Source: Pseudogracilibacillus auburnensis
GTDB lineage: Bacteria; Bacillota; Bacilli; Bacillales; Amphibacillaceae
Assembly: GCF_003201975.1 (NCBI RefSeq)
Contig: NZ_QJJQ01000007.1
Location: 170,489-234,488, forward strand
Reading direction: 5' to 3'
Length of the DNA stretch: 64,000 bases
Below the pieces are notes generated by a model, which worked only from the letters and a program-made list of their open reading frames with translations, ran no database searches and was not told the DNA's origin. Shown piece after piece: positions 58,554-64,000 of the stretch; the stretch's first letter is position 1; every line of letters starts with the position of its first letter. Position numbers and translations under genes: made by a program.

Positions 58554-58818
58554 AAAAAATTCCTCCTTTTTTTTTGAAACCAAATGCGTCACGGTCTTCT
58601 TCGTCTAAATATGAAAATATGCGAAAGCAGCTGCAACAGATCTGCCTAATGTTTTCTTTGTTAATAATGGCACCAAACACGGTGCATAATTTTTCGTGTA
58701 CGAGTTGTTGAATAGGATGCCTCTTTAGGAATAGACTTCGATGATCGACTAACTGTGGTAGCTTTGAAAAGCATAGCTCATTTTGAATATCTCCTGTCTG
58801 AATAAAAAATAGCAACAA
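58534..58818 (-). CDS. Questionable 94-residue ORF between holin and unknown protein
   Basis: It begins with TTG right after the holin stop, with only a weak AAAGAG site, and overlaps the start of the next gene by 20 bases. The sequence (FGAIINKENIRQICCSCF, YLDEEDRDAFGFKKK) shows no known motif. Translational coupling with the holin would be needed. It may equally be a decayed gene. Confidence 0.3.
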   Translation of the reverse strand: MLLFFIQTGDIQNELCFSKLPQLVDHRSLFLKRHPIQQLVHEKLCTVFGAIINKENIRQICCSCFRIFSYLDEEDRDAFGFKKKGGIFYVDKNS

Positions 58819-58819
58819 T

Positions 58820-59218
58820 TTACTCTTTGCTCTTAGATTTACCGTTTAACGTTTCTACCGCTTTTCTAAGAACATCTGGAATAGGTAAATTTGTTTTGCC
58901 AACTGTCTCCAAAATGCTTAACAATTCATTTGCCATATAAAAAAAGATGACTGCATCACGTATGAATGTGCCATCTCCTGTAATTGTATCAATTGAGTAT
59001 GCTACAGCTACTAACGCTAAGATAATAACTTTTTTAGCAATTCCTTTAAATCCAATTTTGCTATTTAATTGCCCATAACTTGCGGCGACCAAAACTCCTA
59101 AAATATAATCAAACGCAATAAATACTACTAAAACTTGAAGCAAGGGCGACCAACCTCCCAATAAAATTAGTACGATCGCCCCAATGACAGCGAAAACAGA
59201 TTTAAAAAAAGTTTGCAT
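58820..59218 (-). CDS. Phage holin (toxin secretion/phage lysis holin family)
   Basis: 132 residues with three to four hydrophobic segments. The family phrases VFIAFDYILGVLVAASYGQLNSK, GIAKKVIILALVAVAYSID and FFYMANELLSILE fit Phage_holin_4 (TcdE/XpaF1-like). It makes pores for endolysin release. No endolysin gene lies beside it, so the lysis module is incomplete. Two ATGs in tandem follow AAGGAGG; the second has better spacing. Confidence 0.92.
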   Translation of the reverse strand: MQTFFKSVFAVIGAIVLILLGGWSPLLQVLVVFIAFDYILGVLVAASYGQLNSKIGFKGIAKKVIILALVAVAYSIDTITGDGTFIRDAVIFFYMANELLSILETVGKTNLPIPDVLRKAVETLNGKSKSKE

Positions 59219-59221
59219 CAT

Positions 59222-59638
59222 TACCTCCTTTTTTGATATAAAAAATAACGCTCGGGAAGCGTTACAAATTAAGTTCTTTTATCTTTTTATTTTTGACCAC
59301 ATTACCTAATAGTCTCTTAATAAAAAATGTTTGATGAAAATGTAAATACTTTTAAGGCGGGATTTAAATTGGTGCTCTCCATTATAAAATACTCATCATA
59401 CAGCGCTTCATGTTGTTTGTTAAACCCTTTAACCCTTTAGTATCTTTACTGTCAAAACCGCGCATTATTACGTATAAGTTCGTCACCCGCATCAGTTTTT
59501 ACATAATCCATTTACCAACGCTAGTTCCTCCTCACCCACTTCCTTGTTTTTCTCTTGTAAATACCTTAACAATTCGCATTCTATGGACGTTCTTTTTTCC
59601 TTTTGCCGAAATTATGTTTAATAAAAATTCTGTTATCT
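59222..59638. other. Gene-free stretch inside the phage segment
   Basis: About 400 bases where an endolysin or tail gene would be expected. I find no supported frame. Confidence 0.4.
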
Positions 59639-60019
59639 TTAAAATACTCCTCCAAGCTTTTTATGATAATTAGTTACATTATTAATTATAAACTCATAGA
59701 AAATATTTCCTTGCATTGTAATTTTATTTACGTTCGCAATCATAACAACATCTACATCTTTTAAGTCATACACAACTACCCGAATTTCCTCTCTGTTATC
59801 TTGATATACTAAGGACTCCCCGATTAGTTCAGCTTCAATTTGCTGGAACTCTGCACCTGTCCCTCCATATTGCAAAGGTTGAGGATATCCCTCGTCTGGA
59901 TTCACCCATCTATAACGTCGGTTATCAATATCATCAACAAACTGATACTCACTTTTTGTTAATGTTTGACCATCAATCTCATAATTAAAAATGTACTCTA
60001 CTTCTTTTGTAAAATTCAT
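59639..60019 (-). CDS. Hypothetical phage-segment protein, 126 residues
   Basis: It starts MNFTKEVEYIFNYEI after AGAGGAG, is acidic and contains RYRWVNPDEGYPQPL. No domain recognised. Its start overlaps the end of the tail-chaperone remnant by four bases (ATGA), typical of phage late genes translated together. Confidence 0.7.
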   Translation of the reverse strand: MNFTKEVEYIFNYEIDGQTLTKSEYQFVDDIDNRRYRWVNPDEGYPQPLQYGGTGAEFQQIEAELIGESLVYQDNREEIRVVVYDLKDVDVVMIANVNKITMQGNIFYEFIINNVTNYHKKLGGVF

Positions 60020-60282
60020 GTTACCATCTCCTCTAATTGTTTTATTTTTCCTCGTAAATACTGTACTTCTAATTTTAAAGACTCCATATCATCTGTAAAT
60101 TTTATTTTTAACTCTTGTACTGCCTTTATTGTTGGAGAAATGAATTGAGTCTCTTTAAAGTTATACAATCCATCTTCCCCAACTCCGATAATTGTATGAT
60201 CATCTACATCAATTAAGTTTCTTTTAAGGTCTTGATGGATTTTACAAATCTGTCTACAATGCTTTTTAACTTCCCTTTCCAA
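60016..60282 (-). pseudogene. Phage tail-fibre C-terminal chaperone domain remnant
   Basis: The C-terminal part reads GLYNFKETQFISPTIKAVQEL and ends in a coiled coil (MESLKLEVQYLRGKIKQLEEM). This is the pattern of the intramolecular chaperone at the end of phage tail-spike and tail-fibre proteins. The receptor-binding part is gone: upstream the frame has no proper start (TTG without a site) and runs out of frame into another decayed gene. So this is the stump of a tail gene. Confidence 0.7.
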
Positions 60283-60592
60283 AAAAAGGCAATTCTCATA
60301 TTTCCTTCAAATTCATCAAGGAAATCATCTAGTTCATCGTTTTCCGCTTTTTTAGTGAGAAAAGCATTTATATCATCATTGGAAGGCTTACATTAAAAAT
60401 GAGGTGTTCCTGCTTTCATTAATCCAATTAAACAGTTGCATTCTTCATTTTTATATAAGATATTGAATGTTCTACACCCAGCCCAAACCCCATTTCATCA
60501 GCTTTAGCTGTGTAATTTTCATCTAACGTAGCGATACCTTAAATATAATTCATATTCATTGAACACCAATTGTTAATTTCATAAAAAACTCC
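60213..60592 (-). pseudogene. Decayed phage gene, at least two stops and a frameshift
   Basis: An ATG with AAGGTGG (60592) opens MKLTIGVQ, then TGA. Other frames continue with LDENYTAKADEMGFGLGVEH, ECNCLIGLMKAGTPHF-stop, then INAFLTKKAENDELDDFLDE and IVDRFVKSIKTLKET-stop. The original was perhaps a small tail-assembly protein. It lies just upstream of the tail remnant and overlaps it. Confidence 0.55.
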
Positions 60593-60857
60593 ACCTTCCT
60601 ATAACAAATTAATAAGAGAAGATATTCATCTTCTTTTTAAATCCTAGCTGGTTGTTCTGCTACCGTGTCTTTAAAAGAAATGGTGTTTATCAAAATGGAG
60701 ATAGAAATTCAAATGCTCCTTCTACTACTAGGTGGATTCATATGACAACCGTATGGCATAATAGGAGAAAGTGGTAGGAATAACCTGATTTTCATGAACC
60801 AACTTACTCGGTGTAAACATCTAAAGTATTGGGTAAGTATGTTTGAACTCACTCACA

Positions 60858-61373
60858 TTATTTGGTACCTTCTGAAATTTTATCTTTCACTTTTTCTCTA
60901 GCTCTAATGATGTAAGATTGTACGGTTGCTTTTCTAAGTCCAAGCTCTATTGCAATTTCTTCAAATGATCTTCTATTAGCATAATGCAACAAGTAACATT
61001 GTCTTTCTCTTAAAGAAAGTTCGGCTAAAACATTTGCAATGAATTCTTTTTCTGTTTCTGTCAATTCTCTTGAATTTTCTCTTTCATTAAATGATGCCGG
61101 GATAATGTCTAGGGAAGGGAATAGATCCATGTTAAGCAAAGCCCTCTTTTGGTAAGCCGACCTTTTATCTTTTCCTCTTAATTCATATGGATCCTTCCCA
61201 CTTTTAAGCCATTCAATCACAACTGACATTTCTTCGATCATACTATTTATTTGAGTTCTATCTGTTTTATCAAGTTCCGTGTTTCCTAATGCTTCACGCT
61301 TTTCTTTAAGTATTTTACGTCCTTCCGTATATTCCTCAATAAAAGAATCAACCCAATTCATATTCTCTACCAA
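60858..61373 (-). CDS. Phage sigma-70-like/ArpU-type transcriptional regulator
   Basis: About 171 residues. The C-terminal part is a sigma-70 region 4 helix-turn-helix: LSLRERQCYLLHYANRRSFEEIAIELGLRKATVQSYIIRAR (two HTH helices, about 120-160). The N-terminal half is a charged helical region. Phages use such proteins to turn on late genes. The start is uncertain: a TTG eight bases after AAGGGG seems better than an ATG that directly abuts the site. Confidence 0.85.
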   Translation of the reverse strand: MVENMNWVDSFIEEYTEGRKILKEKREALGNTELDKTDRTQINSMIEEMSVVIEWLKSGKDPYELRGKDKRSAYQKRALLNMDLFPSLDIIPASFNERENSRELTETEKEFIANVLAELSLRERQCYLLHYANRRSFEEIAIELGLRKATVQSYIIRAREKVKDKISEGTK

Positions 61374-61510
61374 ATAAGTCATCCCCTTATCTATGATTTG
61401 CCTTTTCTATTTTGTTCCTTCGTAATTCCGATTCCTTGTCCAATTTTTCTTACAAAGGTCAAATGGTGATTTTAGATTGCTTATTTATTATTCGTAGCCC
61501 CTCCCCCTCG

Positions 61511-61611
61511 TTACCTTTTGGTAATTTACCTTGTGGTAATAACATATCACCTTCTTTACCTTTTGGCAATACTTTTTCAGAAGTTTTCCCTTTTTTATTG
61601 TCTTTTGGTAA
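61511..61611. promoter_or_regulatory. Cluster of four repressor operator-like palindromes
   Basis: The 14-mer TTACC-TTTT-GGTAA occurs at 61511-61524, as TTACCTTGTGGTAA at 61526-61539, as TTACCTTTTGGCAA at 61556-61569, and as TTGTCTTTTGGTAA at 61598-61611. All are inverted repeats with the same half site, in the gap between the sigma-like gene (leftward) and the XRE repressor gene (rightward). This is the layout of a phage immunity switch. Confidence 0.8.
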
Positions 61612-61667
61612 TGAATCGTCCAAAATATAGTATGTAAGCTATAATCGGATTGAATAGGAATGATTAA

Positions 61668-62078
61668 ATGAGTGAATTTGGTTCTTATATTAAGCAAATA
61701 AGAGAATCTAAACGTATGACCCTTAACCAAGTGGCTCTATACTCTGAAATAAGTTCTGCACAACTATCAAGAATCGAAAACGGGAAGCGTGGTGTCCCAA
61801 AAGCAGATACTATTCGAAAAATTGCTAATGCACTTAGACATGATTACAAAGATTTAATGCGAGTGGCTGGTTATATAGATGGTGTTGATGTAAGTAAAAA
61901 GGAATCATTCGATCCACTTACTGAAATTCAAAAATTAGCAAATAATCTTGGTATTGAAGATTTATCTTTTTTTGACATAGAGGAATGGAAAAACCTTAGT
62001 AAAGAAGATTTTGAGGATATAAAAAACCATTTCGAATATATAGCATATAGAGCTAAACAAAGAAAAAAAGGTAAATGA
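61668..62078 (+). CDS. XRE-family repressor (phage/ICE immunity repressor)
   Basis: 136 residues. The N-terminal helix-turn-helix is GSYIKQIRESKRMTLNQVAL and SSAQLSRIENGKRGVPKADT (about 5-45). The C-terminal part (PLTEIQKLANNLGIEDLSFFDIEEW) fits repressors that are cleaved by ImmA. The ATG follows TAGGAATGA. The operators upstream and the ImmA gene downstream support a lysogeny repressor. Confidence 0.9.
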   Translation: MSEFGSYIKQIRESKRMTLNQVALYSEISSAQLSRIENGKRGVPKADTIRKIANALRHDYKDLMRVAGYIDGVDVSKKESFDPLTEIQKLANNLGIEDLSFFDIEEWKNLSKEDFEDIKNHFEYIAYRAKQRKKGK

Positions 62079-62138
62079 CCCGATCTTAATGTACATTATT
62101 GCTTATCTTGAGAGCAAAAATAAGAATATTTAACGATA

Positions 62139-62162
62139 AGGTATACATATAAATGTATACCT
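62139..62162. promoter_or_regulatory. Perfect palindrome between repressor and ImmA genes
   Basis: AGGTATACAT-ATAA-ATGTATACCT, ten base pairs per arm. No T-run follows, so an operator is more likely than a terminator. It lies about 80 bases upstream of the ImmA gene and has a different half site from the four operators at 61.5 kb. Confidence 0.6.
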
Positions 62163-62243
62163 ATTATTATTCTTCTTGATAGAACATATGTTTTGTTATA
62201 TTATACCAATAAGAACATTCGTTTTTATTAAGAGGGGGATTTC

Positions 62244-62783
62244 ATGCCATATTATATGACATCTTTAGAAAAAACAGTGGAAAGTATTTATAATAGAGTT
62301 GGAATTGATGAACCAAATATACCCGTTGATGAGATTGCAAGAAAGTTGGGCATCGATTTATTTTATGGTAAAAAAACGTTTAGAATCGATCATATTATCT
62401 GCCTCGATTCAAAACTATCAAAAGAAAAGATAAAAGAAGTGTTCTCGCATGAGTTATGTCATTGTCTTTATCACGTTGGAAACCAACTTGATATGTACGA
62501 GCTCTATAGGCAATATCAAGAGTTTAAAGCTGATAATTTTGCTATGCACTTCTGTATTCCTACATTCATGTTGCAAAAAACAATTATTCCTAAACAAAAA
62601 TATCATGCTGCCACATTTTTAGCTGATTTATTTTGTGTCACAAATGAATTTGCCTTTAACCGAATTGAACATTATGAAAGACAGTTATTTGCAGCACAAT
62701 TTCATCAAAGAATATCAATGTGTGCTGAAAACAGGACAAATTATTCTACTGCATACAAAGTCAACAAAAGTTCTTTTAAATAA
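62244..62783 (+). CDS. ImmA/IrrE-family metallopeptidase
   Basis: 179 residues. Zinc peptidase motif HELCH (His 69, Glu 70, His 73) in a DUF955 domain, with a further acidic ligand in QEFKADNFAMHF. ImmA peptidases cleave the cognate repressor after DNA damage and release a prophage or ICE. The ATG follows AGAGGGGG. It is adjacent to the XRE repressor, as in ICEBs1. Confidence 0.92.
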   Translation: MPYYMTSLEKTVESIYNRVGIDEPNIPVDEIARKLGIDLFYGKKTFRIDHIICLDSKLSKEKIKEVFSHELCHCLYHVGNQLDMYELYRQYQEFKADNFAMHFCIPTFMLQKTIIPKQKYHAATFLADLFCVTNEFAFNRIEHYERQLFAAQFHQRISMCAENRTNYSTAYKVNKSSFK

Positions 62784-62869
62784 ATCTATCAAAAAGTTTA
62801 TTAAATAACCATTTACTTTAAGCTTGAGCGAAGAATTGTCCGCCGAGGGCTTCTTTTTAACCGATATTA
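62784..62869 (+). other. Possible terminator region after the ImmA gene
   Basis: GAAGAATTGTCC.. followed by ..GGGCTTCTTTTT can form a hairpin with a T-run; the stem is short. Confidence 0.4.
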
Positions 62870-63045
62870 TTAATGCTCTCGCATCAGATCCGGAATCTCT
62901 TCCGCACCCAAATACAACTAGCGAGTTGTTACCGAAAAGTCGCTATGACCAAGCACTTTAGATACGAGCGCCAAGTCAAGGTTACTTTTAATGTATAAAT
63001 TCTTCGTAAATCCATGCCTAAGCGCATGTGGACTAATGTTTTAAA
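62870..63045 (-). pseudogene. Tyrosine recombinase (integrase) C-terminal fragment, catalytic Tyr codon is TAG
   Basis: Reading leftwards: ISPHALRHGFTKNL (HxLRH box with the catalytic Arg), then LALVSKVLGHSDFSVTTR (the LGH box), then TAG at 62918-62920, then LYLGAEEIPDLMREH-stop. Aligned to XerD (HSDLSTTQIY), the stop falls exactly on the nucleophile Tyr. Upstream sequence is out of frame and diverged. It is the integrase of the element, now dead. Confidence 0.8.
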
Positions 63046-63270
63046 TCCGAAATCCTTTCGGTACTTAATACGTTGTAGATCCGGTCCAAAATGTGAAAAA
63101 AATATGTTATACGAAAACAACAACAATACTATTTGCTTTGCTTGTTTTGCAGTTTTTGAAACCTCTGAGTCATCAAACCGCCCTAAATGTGACAAAGCAG
63201 TTTTATCTCATGTAGGTGATAATACCTATGTGATATGTGTCTAGATCACATAATGATTCAGATGGATTAA

Positions 63271-63297
63271 AGAGGGCAATTAAGCTCTCTCTTTTTA
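63271..63297 (+). terminator. Terminator-like hairpin
   Basis: AGAGGGC / GCTCTCT with a short AATTAA loop, followed by CTTTTT. Its core (AGAGGGCAATTAAGC) reappears in the hairpin at 63.7 kb. Confidence 0.6.
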
Positions 63298-63499
63298 AGA
63301 AAATCTGTTATGTCTTCCGGGTGTTTGACACATGTACTATTCAAATGTGCTTTTAGGCTCATTTTGTTAAAAACATTTCACAAAAACAATTAAGCCTTAA
63401 TGTTATAATAGATTGAAAAGGAACTTACTTTCTTAATATCAAGTAACGCATTAAAATTAGAATATTTATAAATATATTATTGGAAAAAGGAGAATAATT

Positions 63500-63661
63500 A
63501 TGATAATGACATCACTTGTCGTTGGTGTAGTATTAACTGTAGTTACTTTGTTGTTAACATTATTAACGATTTCCAAAGGGTATTCATTCAAGCATACGAT
63601 TGACCCTTTAAAAGAAGAGGATAAGGTACGCGAATTTACTGGTAATGGAAAAAGAATATAG
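63500..63661 (+). CDS. ytzI: YtzI-like small membrane protein
   Basis: 53 residues. One N-terminal membrane helix (LVVGVVLTVVTLLLTLL) is followed by TISKGYSFKHTIDPLKEED and a basic end. The block SKxYxFKHTIDPL is the pattern of the YtzI peptides of Bacillaceae. Function is unknown. The ATG follows AAAGGAG at seven bases. It is too short for usual gene finders but clear from site and family. Confidence 0.8.
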   Translation: MIMTSLVVGVVLTVVTLLLTLLTISKGYSFKHTIDPLKEEDKVREFTGNGKRI

Positions 63662-63687
63662 AAGAAGAATGTTGAAAAAATTATCAG

Positions 63688-63731
63688 GGAATTATTAGAG
63701 GGCAATTAAGCCCTCTGACTAGATAATTCCT
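63688..63731 (+). terminator. Terminator after the ytzI-like gene
   Basis: Nested stem: GGAATTAT with ATAATTCC, and AGAGGGC with GCCCTCT. The loop is AATTAA. A weak TTATTT follows. Confidence 0.75.
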
Positions 63732-63827
63732 TATTTAAATGTAGTATATGGGCATCTATAATTATTGTATGTATGAAGTAATTAGTTTTACAGATAATTT
63801 GAGCGTATCTGCTCCGACTTATTGTTA

Positions 63828-63857
63828 GCCCCTCGATCGTGAGGGGCATTGTTTTTG
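63828..63857 (+). terminator. Terminator-like hairpin upstream of the right-end IS
   Basis: GCCCCTC / GAGGGGC with a six-base loop, followed by ATTGTTTTTG. No gene lies between it and the preceding terminator. Confidence 0.65.
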
Positions 63858-63910
63858 AAGATAATCGAAAATTTAATTAGAGAAGGCAAATAGCCACCAG
63901 ATTTCTGGTA

Positions 63911-64000
63911 TGCTCCCCTTAAAGTAGACACCTAAAAAACAAAACTACTTTAGGGGGTTTTTTTATGCGTTCAAATAGTAAGCATCCCGTTGATGAACTT
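63911..64000 (+). mobile_element. Left end of an IS3-family element (continues past the window)
   Basis: Starts with TGCTCCCCTTAAAGTAGACA, the type of inverted repeat seen in IS3/IS150-group elements and related to the right end of the relic at 41.7 kb. The same sequence with CTACTTTAGGGGG at 63942-63955 forms a hairpin followed by TTTTTTT, a common barrier against outside transcription. The transposase OrfA start follows. Confidence 0.7.
63965..64000 (+). CDS. IS3-family transposase OrfA, first 12 residues (cut by window edge)
   Basis: ATG and the residues RSNSKHPVDEL are visible. Ribosome binding is by GGGGG in the hairpin just upstream. The identity comes from the IS end and its position. 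Confidence 0.55.
   Translation, partial: MRSNSKHPVDEL

Noticed and set aside
63014..63244. 76-codon plus-strand frame over the integrase relic
   Set aside because: The opposite strand carries recognisable integrase boxes; this frame has no site and is a shadow.

Overview
The window is chromosomal DNA of a low-GC, endospore-forming member of the Bacillaceae. The evidence is the B. subtilis-like run ysoA-tig-clpX-lonA-engB, the sporulation-associated trio prkA-yhbH-spoVR, a proline T-box in front of proBA, strong AGGAGG ribosome binding sites with many TTG/GTG starts, and a YtzI-like peptide. Halophilic or alkaliphilic relatives (Oceanobacillus/Virgibacillus type) are plausible, but the sequence does not fix the genus.

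Layout. 1-10 kb: alkyl hydroperoxide reductase (ahpF cut by the left edge, ahpC with a candidate PerR box), a lone membrane protein, then the protein quality-control block on the minus strand: TPR protein, trigger factor, ClpX, LonA and EngB. 10-15.5 kb: a patchy accessory stretch with a PfpI/DJ-1 protein, decayed coding sequence, a PTS IIA-like protein without its phosphorylatable His, a methyltransferase, a structured non-coding segment, a two-gene module whose nucleotidyltransferase is broken by one in-frame TGA, and an MFS transporter. Direct repeats flank part of this stretch.

15.5-41 kb: a minus-strand supercluster of 23 genes for inositol or related cyclitol catabolism. It holds iolG-type dehydrogenases, iolE, iolD and iolB, a class II aldolase (iolJ-like), a sugar ABC transporter with two different binding proteins, six Gfo/Idh/MocA oxidoreductases, three TIM-barrel isomerases, a zinc alcohol dehydrogenase, a two-subunit transketolase, an aldehyde dehydrogenase, a beta-decarboxylating dehydrogenase, a phosphofructokinase-family kinase and a LacI regulator. 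Five copies of a palindrome centred on AGCGCT (four with the full AAGCGCTT) lie at the heads of five transcription units, so the cluster looks like one LacI-family regulon. No IolC-type kinase or IolA-type methylmalonate-semialdehyde dehydrogenase is present. The PFK-like kinase and the aldehyde dehydrogenase are candidates for the missing steps.

41-57.5 kb: an IS3-family relic, a KamA-family radical SAM aminomutase that seems to lack the lysine-binding aspartates, a degenerate tandem repeat, a Na+/dicarboxylate symporter, dapF, the prkA-yhbH-spoVR sporulation set, a tiny Arg/Cys-rich protein, a PhnA-like zinc-ribbon protein, T-box-proBA, a GNAT acetyltransferase, a DUF4177 protein and a DMT exporter. 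58-63 kb: a decaying prophage or integrative element with a holin, tail-fibre chaperone remnant, phage sigma-like regulator, XRE repressor plus ImmA peptidase with a cluster of four operator-like palindromes, and an integrase fragment whose catalytic Tyr codon is a stop. The window ends in the left end of another IS3-family element.
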